A DNA stretch of 64,000 bases from assembly GCA_030848705.1 (NCBI GenBank), contig CM061238.1, positions 48,523,133 through 48,587,132 on the forward strand, read 5' to 3'. The notes under the pieces are model-generated. The model saw nothing but the letters and a program-made list of their open reading frames with translations, did not search any database and was not told the DNA's origin. The DNA is from Heracleum sosnowskyi. Its lineage: Eukaryota > Streptophyta > Magnoliopsida > Apiales > Apiaceae. Of the stretch, positions 37,002-49,106 are shown one piece after another (the first letter of the stretch is position 1; every line of letters starts with the position of its first letter). A program made the position numbers and the translations under genes.

Positions 37002-38008
37002 TGTTAATCCCAAATGACCTAACAGAATTTTAGAAGGGGGGGGGGGGGGTTGAATACAATTCCTTGATATTTTTCAAACTTAAAACAACTTACAAATTAA
37101 AACTGAACTTATAAAATAAAAACCACAAGCACTTAATAATTTCAGTTGGATTGTTTGATGATCCAACTGAAGTGATTTTTTTTATTGCGGAAATAATCTG
37201 TGATACAAAAGTACACAACTGCTCAGTTACAATAATGTAGAGAAGAAAATGCTCTCAAAAATAGCTAATACAATCTATTTGTTTTTCTTCTCTCTTTTCT
37301 AAAGTAACTGCTACACTTGGTTATATAAACCCAAGTTTACAACTCTATTTTTGGCTACAATAAAAGTACAATGAGTAACCGCCAATAGTTTGCTTTTCAT
37401 CGCTTTGTCCAGTGGTCCTTGGAGATATTTGCTTTTGTCTTCATGCTTATTATGATCACTCCCAAGAGCCCAATTGGAAACTGGGATGTTTCCTTATTCC
37501 CCATGTCCATTTTAATGGTTTCCAATGCAAAGTACACTTCCACATCACCTTTAGATCTGTTCAGTAAACTGTCACTATCACTTTGTCAACTATTCAGAAA
37601 AACAATAATGATTCGTTGATAGCAGGGAGAGGTGTTTCGTTGATAGCTTTATTCTTCATTTCGTTGATGAGTAAACTCCATACCGTTGACAGAGTAATCT
37701 TCATTCCGTTGACATGTCTTCACTTAGGCAAAATTACAAGGCATGAGATATTTACAATTAACCAACCTATTTTGCCTATCTAGTACTTAGTCAACATGAC
37801 TTAGAAAACCTATCCAATATCTACAATGAAATGCATATCAAACTAGAAGTATTGTACAGTGCAATTGCTACATCACTCATTTCGTTGATGAGCTTCCTGT
37901 CAACGGAATGCTGCAAAGCATGCAATTTCGTTGACAGCTACAAAATGACTTTACACAAATTCTACTAAGTGTTTTATGTTTATCATCAAGAACAACATAT
38001 TCCTAACA
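37002..38008 (-). mobile_element. 3' LTR of element 4 (1007 bp)
   Basis: Plus-strand ends TGTTAATCCC and TTCCTAACA form the short inverted repeat TGTTA/TAACA. It contains a run of 14 G at about 37036-37049; the other LTR has 19. Confidence 0.94.
37614..37934. repeat. Cluster of eight CGTTGA/TCAACG motifs in the 3' LTR
   Basis: Cores start at 37614, 37638, 37662, 37684, 37707, 37883, 37900 and 37929. Context is usually (T/C)CGTTGA(C/T)(A/G)(G), most often TTCGTTGATGAG or TTCGTTGACAG. Both orientations occur. The arrangement is irregular and not a tandem repeat, so the copies were not simply made by slippage. Confidence 0.85.
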
Positions 38009-38020
38009 ATCTCCCCCAAT
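38009..38020 (-). other. Polypurine tract of element 4
   Basis: Minus strand ATTGGGGGAGAT directly before the LTR start TGTTAGG. This form is typical of SIRE-type elements. Confidence 0.9.
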
Positions 38021-38194
38021 TTATGACTGATAGAATAACAGCCATAAATCAAGAGACTTGATGATAACAAAAACACTCAGATACATCATAAATTACAAAA
38101 GTAGAAAATGCATTAAGCTTCATAATATTTTAGACAAAATTCAAGACTTACAAGACTAATGCCCAAAAGTGCTCCTCTAGACTAAACAAATGAT

Positions 38195-41100
38195 TCATCT
38201 GTGTCTTCTTTGTGGCATAGTCTTCTTCCCTCTCTTAGAGTTGTTTTCCTCAATTTGGACCTGTAGCCTTCTGTAAAAGATCTTCTCTTCTTCATCTTGA
38301 TTACCAAGCATGGATTTCATAAACTTTAGAGTTTGATTAGATGCCTTATCCAGCTGGTCTTCCATCCTGAAGAATCTTCTGCAATTGTCCTTGTCCTTAA
38401 ATTCCATCATCCAGTATGGTTGAAGATGGATCTTCTTTCCTGTTGAGGGCACTCTAAGCATCCTGGGAAGAGCCTCAGGCTTGTTCCAGCTAGCCTTTAT
38501 CTGACAAATTTTGGAGACCACCTCAGACTTGGCTGTTTTGGTGAAGCCAAAGTCTTTCTTCAAGCATCTAAACACTTAGAGTAGTGTTTGGTAGTCTTCT
38601 CCTAAAATTCTGTAGAGAGGCCACACCTGTTCTCTACCACCCTTGAATACAAAGACCAGTCTCTCAGGCAATTTTTGAGAAGCTGCAATGCCCCTTACTT
38701 CCACCAGGTTGTCTAAGTCAAGATGTAGACTGGATTCTTCCCTGATGTCAGCAATGTACATGCAGTCCTCTGGATTTGCAGGGGGTTTCTGAGGTTGTGG
38801 CTTTCTCATAAATACTGGCTTTGCCTTGACAACCCTTTTCTTTGTCTTCATTGGTTGATCCTTCTCAAATAGAAACTTTGGAAAGTAGGCCTCATCAAAT
38901 TCAAAAGGCTCCTCTTTTGGCATTATTGGTTGATCATGAAAGTTGACAGGATGTGCAGGATCACATGCCAACTTTCCTTCATGAGGTTGATCAACATGAA
39001 TTTGATGTGCACTAGTTGTGGAAGAGTCTTGGGCAATGTCCTGAGAATCATCTTTATCAAAGTTTAGATTCCTTTTTGCTCTAGCCTTTGGCTGCCTTAC
39101 ACTCTTCCTTTCCTTTCCAGCTTCCTCAGCTTCATCCTTGGCCTTTTCTTCCTTTAGGGTTTCTTCATCTTCAAGTGATTGAGCAACTGCAAGAGCTTGC
39201 ATTGCTGCCCTTTCAGATTCTTCAGCTTTGGCCTTAGCAAAATTTGGGTGACCAACCCAAATGCAGATTTCCTTGCTATCCCTGTAGATGATGGCCATTT
39301 GGTTCCTTATGCTTGGATGATTTCTTTCTTTGCTTTCAATAATCAGCTTCCCTAGGATTTTGAACTCATCTGGCTTTGGTGGAGGATAAAATATCCTTGC
39401 AGTGTTCTTGCCCTTGGGTTTGACAGGTGATATTGGAGATATCCCTCTTGCATCCACATTCCTAAAGCATGAAGCTTGCCCTTTCTCATTTCTTGAATCT
39501 TGAAAGAGTCCATGCTGAAGGGGTTCTATAACATAAGAACTCTTGAACTGTGGCTCCCATTCCGTTGATGTTACAACCATGGCATTCGTTGATGGTTGAT
39601 CCGTTGATGGATTTGCAGTTTCAGCAATTTTCTTGACCCTTGCTTCTATGTTGGACCAATGATCTTTAATCTGTTCTGCAAGTCTCATCCTCATAGAAGC
39701 TTCCTGAATCAGGTCAATACCATCCTTTTTCTTCTGTCCAAGCTCCCCCATTGCCAGTGGCTCATTTGGTAAGGAAATGGCTGGAACCAAAACCTTTGTG
39801 ATTTGTATATCAAGCTCTTTAGATTTCTCTAGCTCCTTAGATTTCTCCCCCTTTTTGTTATCATCAAGTGAGATGATAGGGAGTCCTTGAGCTGCCAAAA
39901 GCTGGGTGAGTAGCTGTGTCTGCTTTTCCTGTTCCTTTTGCATGTGAGAAAGTGTAGCCTCAACTTTGTCCACTCTAGAGGAAAGAGTCTTCAAAGATGA
40001 GGACACTTCAGGTTCCTTGGAGAAAAACCTGTTCATCTTGGACACAGTTAGAAGAGGAAGCTTTTCATCTAGCCTCCTATCAGTAGCATCCCTAAGGTTG
40101 CTAATGGAATCCTTGATTTCTGTAGCTTCAATCCTTGTCTGTAGCATCTGTAGTCTTTGTATTTCCAGAGAATCCATGATGGCCTTGTAGAATTTCTTGT
40201 CCCTTGCATTTGCAGACTCATGAGCTAGATATGCCTCAGTGTACTGCCTTGAGATAGCAGCATCTAGAGTGCATCTTCCTTGCATATCCTGAGAAAGCCA
40301 GGTTGGTCTAGGAGGCACCACAGAAGTCCCAGTCTGTGAAGTAGTGGCCACCTGTAGATTGTCACCAAAGCTGTCCTCATCATCAGAAAAGTCAAAGTCT
40401 CCACTTGCTACAGCTGTTGGAGATAGATTGGTCAAGGCATCCTTTGCTCTTTGCATTGATGCAGTTGTATGAATTAGGTTTAGTGACCTCTCTGCCTCCA
40501 CATTGCCCTGATGAGCCATAATTTGATAGGCTGGCACATGGTGAGTAAAGGTCTTAGGATCCAGGGAAATACTATCCAGAGTTTGTTGATAATGCTCTTG
40601 GAAAGTAAGTTCCCTTTCTCCCTCATTGACCCTTATTAACTCACTAGCAATGGCTGCCTCCTCCCTTGCTGCTCCTGTAGTCCCTTCTCTCTCTCCTCTA
40701 TTTTCTTGCATCATGGGCTCCCCATGGCTCACACCTCTCACACCCTCACCTTCACCTACTAAGGTGGAACCCTCAGTCTCTCCTTTTGCCTGGCTGGAAG
40801 AAATAGCCAGCCTCTCACTCTCATTCTCTCCTTTTGCCTGGCTGCAAGCCAGCCTCTCAATTTCACTCCCTCTCAAACCTAAAAGTGTCTCAACTACCAT
40901 CAGGTCATCTACACTAGTTGTGGAAACAACTTGATTTGCAATAATGGGTGTAGAATGACCTATCAACGGAATGGTAGGTTGAACTGTCAACGGTATGGAT
41001 ACCGTTGATGGAGAAACACTTGTCAACGAAAGAGACTGTTTCATTGATGAAGTCAATAAAGCACTTTGAGAAAGTGAAATTACAGTAGAATCTGTGGTGA

Positions 41101-42673
41101 TTGATTTTAGAGATTGGTCCACAGATCCTCTTGCAACTTTAGAAAAAGTTGGTTGATGGCCCAACAAATCACTTAACAAGTGATGGCCACCAGCTTCAGA
41201 GTGGGGCTTCTCCAAGATAAGAGTTGGAGAATCATGAATAGATGAATGGATCATGTCCACATCTAAAGACTGAGTTGGTGAATTTGATGGAGATAGTTCA
41301 AGGTTGATGTTTAGAGAATGGGACTGTAACCCCAGAGTAATAATAGGGGTTACATCAAACTGAATTTGTGAAACTGGAAGTGTTGCTTCCAGAGTGTGTG
41401 CACCCTGTGTACCCTTGGATTTTTGCTTCACTCTCCTTTGGTATTGGGAAAATGTAGACTGTGGGCTTGAAGTGTCCCTTACCCTCTTGGAGTGTGCTCT
41501 TGGAGGAGAGCTTGTTTCAATAATCACATCCTTTTGGTAGGATGCAACTAGACTTGTGTTTAAATCCATTTTACTCATTGTGCCTTGTTGGGAAGACACA
41601 ATGGGGCTTGGTTGGGACACACTATCTTCTCCTTCCTTATTCTTGGGGTTTCTTTGATGTTCACCCCTTCCCTCACCTCTTACAGCTCCAGAATCACTCC
41701 CCTTAGGTTGTGAAGTAGTTTTTGCAACAGGTGCCTTTTGAGAAGCACCTGAGGTTGGCTTTGAGGATTTCTTAGATTTAGGTTTTGCTGCTTGGGCAGG
41801 AGCCTGTTGGGACACAGCTACAGACTCCATAGCAACATTGGTAGGGGAAACAATAGAAGTAGCAACTACACTAACAGGGTTAGAAGAAGTTACCTCAATG
41901 ATGGGCAGATACACCACCGGGACATCACCATTGTGGTTAAGTCTCAGGATATCTGTCAAAACCCTCTTCTCTTGCACAAAACACTCAAACCTGGAAACAG
42001 GGTTAGAGATAACTAATGGTGCTGGACTAACATGGTTAGCCAACATCATCAGAAACCTAGCATAATAGATATTCTTTTTCCTATTTGCCTTATCACCCAA
42101 CTTAGCACCAATTTCATACATAAGTTGGGTGCTAAAGTTATAATATCTATCAGTTAGGAGCATGGTTAAGAGAATTAACATGGAATTAGTTAATGCATCA
42201 AAATTACTAATTTTGCCAGAAAATACCTTTATGAATGCATCAGCTAAGTAATTGTATTCTCTAACCAAACCTCTCCTAATAATCTTACCCAAATTATCAG
42301 TAGGCAATGAGTAGTTTATAGAATTTAGCATGTTAACAATTTCAGTGTTTGTAGGCAAAGCATTACAGTTATTTTCAGGAATATGTAGACATGCTTGCAA
42401 TACATCAGAATTAATTATATACTCATTACCTTGGATGGTGAATTGTAAAGTGCAATTTGTCCCACTATACTCACATGAGGTCCAAATCTCCTCGATTATC
42501 TCATTGTAGAGTGGTGTAGAGTGAAACATTGCATAGCTCAACTTGCAATTCTTCATGAAGTCCATCATCTTGAAAAAGATGCTGTTCGGGCTTTCCTTGA
42601 CAACAAAGGGGATGGAGTTGTTTTTCTCATAGATAAACCCTCCAGCAGACATAAGCTTGACTATGGGTGCCAT
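38195..42673 (-). pseudogene. Very long env-like accessory ORF of element 4 (about 1490 codons, one stop)
   Basis: Open from ATG 42673 for 1365 codons to a TAA at 38576-38578, then open in the same frame for 126 more to 38195. Residues about 1-260 form a globular N-terminal domain (LQFTIQGNEYIINSDVLQAC; NIYYARFLMMLANHV). About 265-820 is Ser/Thr/Pro-rich linker. About 820-930 is a predicted coiled-coil stretch (SSRVDKVEATLSHMQKEQEK). Basic, possibly nuclear-localising runs follow (RQPKARAKRN; KKRVVKAKPVFMRK), then a C-terminal domain (RLVFVFKGGREQVWPLYRIL onward). No signal peptide or transmembrane segment is apparent. It is unusually long for this position. It contains seven copies of the element's short motif. 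Family assignment beyond 'SIRE accessory ORF' is not possible here. Confidence 0.8.
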
Positions 42674-42940
42674 TGTTGAGTGTAGAAAAGCTTCGAACTG
42701 AATTGCTTGTTAGAGAGAAGAAGAAAGAAAAGCCTTTGGAATTTTTGAGAACAGGTAAAAAAGAATTAAAGAAAATAGAATTTCTTAAATACTCCCCCAA
42801 AAATTCTCAGAAATTAAATCCAAAAATCAATGTAAATTACTGGATTGGCTTAAAAAATATAACCGTTACCTTTAAAGTATTACCATGATTTATACTTACA
42901 GGGGTGTATGTATAGATCGTGGTAACGGACGTGTCAAATT

Positions 42941-43103
42941 TCAACGGTTCAGATTAATTGCGCTAAATCAACGAATCAGGATTGGGCGGTTAACGTCCCG
43001 TCTTATTTCGTTGATAAAGCTGCGTTTCGTTGATATAAAAGAGCTATCAACGAAACACCCATAAAAATTCTAAGACTGTCAACGAAATGGTTCGTTTCGT
43101 TGA
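42941..43103. repeat. Cluster of seven motif copies between pol and the env-like ORF
   Basis: Cores start at 42941, 42968, 43009, 43028, 43047, 43079 and 43098, with four in one orientation and three in the other. The copies at 43047 and 43079 read ATCAACGAAAC and GTCAACGAAAT. The 541-bp gap between the pol and env-like frames holds no other recognisable feature. Confidence 0.85.
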
Positions 43104-43214
43104 CATAGTAATTTTGACTTAGACAAAATTTTACTTTTTCCTGAGAAAATTAATTCACAGAAAAACATAGCAAATTTCTGGCTGCATTTTAACTTGTAAA
43201 CATCTCAGAAATAA

Positions 43215-46200
43215 TTAAGAGAAATTTAGCATACCTAGCTCACTTACTAATCTTGAGAATGTTGATTCATCAAGTGGCTTGGTAAAGATGTCTGCAAGTT
43301 GTTGTTCACTTGGAACAAAATGTAACTCCACAGTACCATTCATAACATGTTCTCTAATGAAATGGTACTTGATGTCAATGTGCTTGGTCCTTGAATGCTG
43401 CACTGGATTCTCAGTAATGGCAATGGCACTAGTGTTGTCACAGAAAATAGGAATTTTCTCAACTCTTATTCCATAATCAAGTAGTTGATTTTTCATCCAT
43501 AAAATCTGTGCACAACAACTTCCAGCTGCAATATACTCAGCCTCAGCTGTGGAGGTAGAAACTAAGTTTTGTTTCTTGCTGAACCATGAGACAAGCTTGT
43601 TTCCTAAGAATTGACAGGTGCCAGTTGTGCTTTTCCTGTCAATTTTACATCCTGCAAAATCTGCATCTCAATAACCAATTAGTTCAAAGCCAGATTCTCT
43701 AGGATACCAAATGCCAAGGTTTGGTGTTCCTTTGAGATATCTGAAAATTCTTTTAATAGCAACTAAATGGGATTCCCTAGGATCAGCCTGAAATCTAGCA
43801 CATAGACATGTAGCAAACATAATATCAGGTCTACTAGCTGTTAAATATAGAAGTGAGCCTACCATGCCTCTGTAACTTGAAATGTCCACAGATTTTTCCT
43901 TAGTATTCAATTCAAGTTTGGTGGCAGTAGGCATGGGAGTTTTGGCAGGAGAGCATTCCATTAAGTTAAATTTCTTTAATAAATCATGAATATATTTTGT
44001 TTGACTAATGAAAATGCCTTCATTAACTTGCTTCACTTGGAGACCAAGAAAGTAAGTTAATTCTCCCATCATGCTCATTTCATATTTACTTTGCATAAGC
44101 TTGGCAAACTTTTGACAAAGTTTCACATCTGTAGACCCAAAGATTATGTCATCTACATAAATTTGAACAAGTATAGTAGAGCCATTCACAACCCTGTGAA
44201 ACAGAGTTTTATCTACAGTACCTCTAGTGAAGTGATTCTCAAGGAGGAACTGTGAAAGTGTGTCATACCAGGCTCTAGGTGCTTGTTTCAAACCATAGAG
44301 TGCTTTGAGGAGGAAGTATACATATTCTGGAAAATCATCATCTTCAAAACCAGGAGGTTGACTTACATACACCTCCTCTTCCAATTCCCCATTCAGAAAA
44401 GCACTCTTCACATCCATTTGATAGACTTTGAAATTGGCATGGGCTGCATAGGCTAGGAAAATCCTTATTGCTTCTAGTTTTGCAACAGGAGCAAAGGTTT
44501 CATCAAAATCAATTCTCTCTTCCTGTGAATAGCCTTTTGCAACCAATCTAGCTTTGTTCCTTGTGACTATGCCATTTTCATCCATCTTGTTTCTGAACAC
44601 CCATTTTGTGCCTATGACACTCTTGTCCTTAGACTTGGGCACCAGCTTCCAAACATTGTTCCTTTCAAATTGGTTTAGCTCCTCTTGCATAGCTAAAACC
44701 CAATCTGGATCTAGAAGTGCATCCTCAACTTTCTTTGGCTCATCTTGAGACATAAAGCTGCTATATAGACATTCATCTTGAGTTGCTCTTCTAGTTTGGA
44801 CTTTTGAAGAAACATCACCTATAATAAGTTCAAAGGGATGATCTTCAGTCCATTTCCTTGAGGGAGGAAGATTTGCTCTTGACGAGGTAGCTTCATGATC
44901 ATGATTGCCTTGATTGGATAATTGTCCTTGAGAAACTCCCCCTGAGTTTGTTGTCCCTAATTGATCACTTCTAGAAGCATTTCTGTGACTGTCAACGGTA
45001 TGACCATTTTGGCTGTCAACGAAACGCTCATTTTGACTGTCAACGAATCCTCCATTATGACTGTCAACGAAATGACCATTTGGTCTGCTAGCAGCTATTC
45101 TTTTCAATCTCAATGCAGCAATTTTATCTTCACTGCTGCTTTCATCTGTGCTAGATACAACAACTTTAGGCTGTTTCTCAGTAGCCTTAACATGATTCAC
45201 TTGATCTCCTTCCTCATTTTCAAAAGAAAGACTTTCATGGAAACCTTCATCACAGAGACCTTGAATTTTGAGATCATCAAAAACAACATGTACAGATTCC
45301 ATAACAATGTTGGTTCTGAGGTTATAGACTCTGTAAGCTTTCCCTGCTGCATATCCCACAAATATTGCTTCATCTGCCTTTGCTTCAAATTTCCCCAAAT
45401 GCTCAGCTTGATTCCTCAAAACAAAGCATTTGCATCCAAAGACATGAAGAAAATCCAATAGTGGCTTCTTTCCTTTGAGTAGTTGATAAGGGGTCATTCC
45501 CTTGGCCTGATTAATCAAAGAAATATTTTGAGTGAAGCAAGCTGTGTTAACTGCCTCAGCCCAAAAATAAGTCGGTAACTTTGATTCATCTAGCATTGTC
45601 CTTGCAGCTTCAATAAGTGTTCTATTTTTCCTTTCAACTACACCATTTTGCTGTGGTGTCCTTGCTGCTGAAAACTCATGCAAAATACCATTTTCTTCAC
45701 AGAACACCTTCATACTTGAATTCTTGAATTCTGTCCCATTGTCACTCCTAATCCTTCTTACTTTGAAATCAGGATGATTGTTTACCATCTTGATGTGATT
45801 GATAATGATTTCACTTGCCTCATCTTTTGAGTGTAAAAAGAAGGTCCATGTAAATCTAGAAAAATCATCAACAATCACAAGACAGTATTTCTTCTTTGAG
45901 ATAGACATGACATTTACAGGGCCAAACAGATCCATATGAAGTAATTCAAGCTGATGGAAAATTGATGACTCTGTCTTGCTTTTGAATGATGCCTTCTTTT
46001 GTTTCCCTTTTTGATAGGCATCACACAAACCATCCTTGGAGAACTCCACTTGTGGAATTCCTCTAGCAAGATCTTTCCTCACCAAATCATTCATAACTTT
46101 AAAATTCAGATGAGATAATTTCTTGTGCCATAGCCAACTGTCATCCTTGCTTGCCTTGCTGAAGAGACAAGTGATGGTGTCTGGACTTGTGCTACTAAAG

Positions 46201-46586
46201 TCAGCAATGTACACATTCCCTCTTCTAAATCCAGTCATTACCACCTTGTTGTCTCCTCCTTTAGAAACAACACAGGCTTCTTTAGAAAAAGTAACTAAAA
46301 ATCCTTTGTCACAAAGTTGGCTGATACTAAGCAAATTGTGCTTAAGACCATCCACCAATGCAACCTCATCTATGATGACATTCTCTTTTGAAATCAAGCC
46401 ATATCCCTTAGTGTAGCCTTTGCTGTCATCTCCAAAAGCAATACAAGGGCCAACTCTTTCCTGAAACTCTGTGAGCAGGGTAGAATCACCAGTCATGTGT
46501 CTTGAACAACCACTATCCAAGTACCAAAGATTCCTTTTGTCTCCCTGCACACAACAAAACCAAATCAAGTTGATTTTGGTACCCAA
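43215..46586 (-). pseudogene. pol: pol of element 4: protease, integrase, RT, RNase H (one stop)
   Basis: Domains in order on the minus strand. Aspartic protease motif is YLDSGCSRHMTGD. The integrase zinc-binding region has its last expected Cys replaced by Tyr (LCDAYQKGK). The integrase core has DDFSRFTW, SDNGTEFKN and NGVVERKNRT, so all three acidic residues are present. RT has MDVKSAFLNGELEEEVYV and IYVDDIIFGS. RNase H has TSTAEAEYIAAGS and the tail HSRTKHIDIKYHF...ADIFTKPLDE. A TGA near 43668 interrupts the frame at the RT/RNase H boundary. The linker between integrase and RT carries a repeated VDS peptide encoded by four motif copies (44992-45069). The gag frame ends inside the start of this one, in another phase. 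Length is normal for the lineage. Confidence 0.92.
44992..45069. repeat. Four in-frame motif copies inside pol
   Basis: CTGTCAACG at about 21-24-bp spacing (cores 44992, 45016, 45040, 45064). On the coding strand each gives the residues Val-Asp-Ser in the hydrophilic linker. This is a small, imperfect tandem repeat. Confidence 0.85.
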
Positions 46587-49042
46587 GTTTCCTTGGGTCC
46601 TGTTTTGTTAGCCTTTGCTTTTCCTTTTATATCATCTTTCACCTTGGGCTCAGATTGATTTAAATCAATCTTTACCCTTGGTGTTGATTTCTGTGGGTTG
46701 CTCACATTTTCATTCACAGCATGCATAGTTGGAGGAAGAAACATGTTATTCATATTCCATGGCATTTGCGGCACATTAAACATATTCATGTATGGACTAG
46801 GCACAAATGGCATGCTGGCATATGGATTTTGAAATTGTGCATATGGAGCAAACATGTTAGGCATAACAGACATTGTAGGCATAGAACCATTCATTGCAGG
46901 CTTAGACATTTTCACTTTAGCAGTCTTCTTAACAGATTTGCAGTTAGTAGATAAATGACTAACACTTCCACAATTGACACATGTCTTTCTAGGAGCATAT
47001 TTATCAGGTGTGTAATTGTTGTGTTTGTTAATCCCTACTTTGCCATTCCTGTTATTCTTTTTATTTCCTTTAGCCTCAACTTGAACATTCTCTAACTTAT
47101 CTTTCAATTGCTTGTTGGACAAGTGACCTACATTAGCTCTCTCAACAGGCTTCTCAACTTTCTTTGATTTACTAGACTCACCTTGAACAAAGTTCTTGGT
47201 GACAGGACAATACTTGTTAGTAAGTCTAGTGAGTTCTTCTTTTCTTTTCTCTGTCAACGAAACAGCCTGATCGGTTGATGGTTCATCTGTCAACGAAACA
47301 TTGCATTCCGTTGACATATCAACCTTCAACAAATGATCATTGTTGTTTGTTGACTCTGTTTCTGATTCTAAGGTTTCACCAACATACCCTAGCTTCTCTT
47401 TGTTCTTTTTCCATGATTGTTCACAGAAAGATTCCATACCTTGAACATTAATGATGTTGTTAGCAACATTCCTGGAATCTTTCTATTTAGCAATCACACT
47501 TTGTTCTATTTCAAGTTGTGTTTTAAGAATTTCTTCCCTTTCTAACACGTTCTCAAGTTCCTTCTTAGCATCCCTACTAACAGACCTCATTTTCTCAAAA
47601 TCAATGAGCTGTGCTTCTAACATTGCATTCCTATCACTTAAGAGCAAATTAGTCTCTTTTATTCTTGAATTCTCTTTGGTAAGTGATTTAAGAGTAACAC
47701 GTAAATTATATAGTACAGTAGACATTTCATTTACTGCACTATCGCATTCCTCTTTAGAGAGCTCAGAAAGATTAGTAATTGTTACCTGGTTGCTTGAGGA
47801 GCTTGCTTCCTGCTCATGATTGTTAGCCATAAGAGCCAAGTTGACATACTCAACATCATCATCAGAATCTTCACCATTATCAGCCCAATCATACTCCTGA
47901 GACATGAAAGCCTTTTCTTTTTGCTTGAGAAGTTCAAAGTATTTCTTTTTATAATCAACAGGCTCAAATTTCCTGTTGCCCTTCTCAACCTTGGGCTTTC
48001 TGCAGTCCCCAGTAAAGTGACCAAGAATTCCACAATTGAAACATTTAGATTTAGACTTTTCAATCCAGTTACTTTTGCTGGGTTGAAAGTCTCTCCTTGG
48101 TGGCCTAGCTTCTGAGTTTCTCTTGAACTTGAACTTAGAGAATTTTCTTGACAGAAAAGCAATGTGTTCATCAATCTCATCTAAGTCATCCAAGTTGACT
48201 GGTTCTGGTTCTGGTTCTTCTTCTTCTGTCATCTTGCCTTTACCCTTGCTAACATCACTCCTACAACTAGCTCGACTAGCTGTGGCCTTTGCAGCTTCTT
48301 CATTGTCATCTTCCAGTTGGTTCACAGATGCAATCAATGCAATAGATCCACCTTTCTTCTGTACCTTTTCAATTTATTCATCTTGCTCCATTTTCAACTC
48401 ATATGTATTCAAGGTTCCATAAAGCCTTTCAAGAGTGTAGTCTTTTTACTCTTGAGTGTTTCTGAGAGAAACAGTCATAGGCTTCCATTCTTTTGGAAGA
48501 GCTCTAAGAAATTTAAGGTTTGAATCCTTGGCTTGATAGATCCTCCCATACAACTTTAATCCATTCAAAAGCTTCTGAAACCTACTAAACGTGTCATTTA
48601 GGGTTTCACCAGCTTTAAAATGAAAATGCTCATATTGTTGTATGAGGAGCTGCATTTTGTTTTCCCTATCTTGCTCAGTTCCTTCACAGAGAGTTCTAAC
48701 AGTGTCCCATACTTCTTTGGAGGATGTACAGTTTATGACATTGTCAAACATCTCTTGCTCCAAAGCATTAAACAGAATGTTCATGGTTCTTTTATCTTTA
48801 TGGATTTCTGCAACATCTTCAATAGTCCATTCTGAGACAAGTTTTGGAATTTCCACATCAGGAGCATCATCTGGCACTCCAATTCTAGATGCAAACTTCA
48901 TGGGAACGTGTGGACCTTTCTCAATGCAGTCTACATACCTCTCATCCATAGACATGAGATGTAAATGCATCTTTACTTTCCAGTGAAAGTAATTGTCCTT
49001 ATCAAGAACTGGTATCTTTACACCTGCATCCTTCTTCACCAT
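46565..49042 (-). pseudogene. gag: gag of element 4 (three in-frame stops)
   Basis: One continuous phase from ATG 49042 to 46565, about 825 codons, interrupted by stops at 48446-48448, about 48373-48378 and 47483-47485. The N-terminal capsid region is UBN2/copia-type (KDNYFHWKVKMHLHLMSMD; NKMQLLIQQYEHFHFKAGET). A zinc knuckle CFNCGILGHFTGDC lies near 48030. A helical, probably coiled-coil region follows (47483-47700), then a second knuckle CVNCGSVSHLSTNC near 46970. The tail is Met/Pro/Asn-rich and ends TWVPKST. Three motif cores (47254, 47290, 47309) lie in coding sequence on both strands. The long gag with two knuckles fits SIRE-type elements. Confidence 0.9.
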
Positions 49043-49092
49043 GGTTACTATTTTTGGTCTTGATCTTTAAACTTCTTGTATGTTAGAAGCTT

Positions 49093-49104
49093 GCTCTCAT
49101 ACCA
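49093..49104 (-). other. Primer binding site of element 4
   Basis: Minus strand TGGTATGAGAGC, 2 bp inside the 5' LTR end. It differs by one base from the usual tRNA-iMet site TGGTATCAGAGC. Confidence 0.85.
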
Positions 49105-49106
49105 AT

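Noticed and set aside
40626..40934. Plus-strand frames of 60-130 codons inside gag, pol and env-like regions
   Set aside because: Antisense shadows of the minus-strand coding frames with no independent features.
38195..42673. True retroviral envelope gene
   Set aside because: No signal peptide, furin-like site or transmembrane segment could be seen; only the position after pol is env-like.
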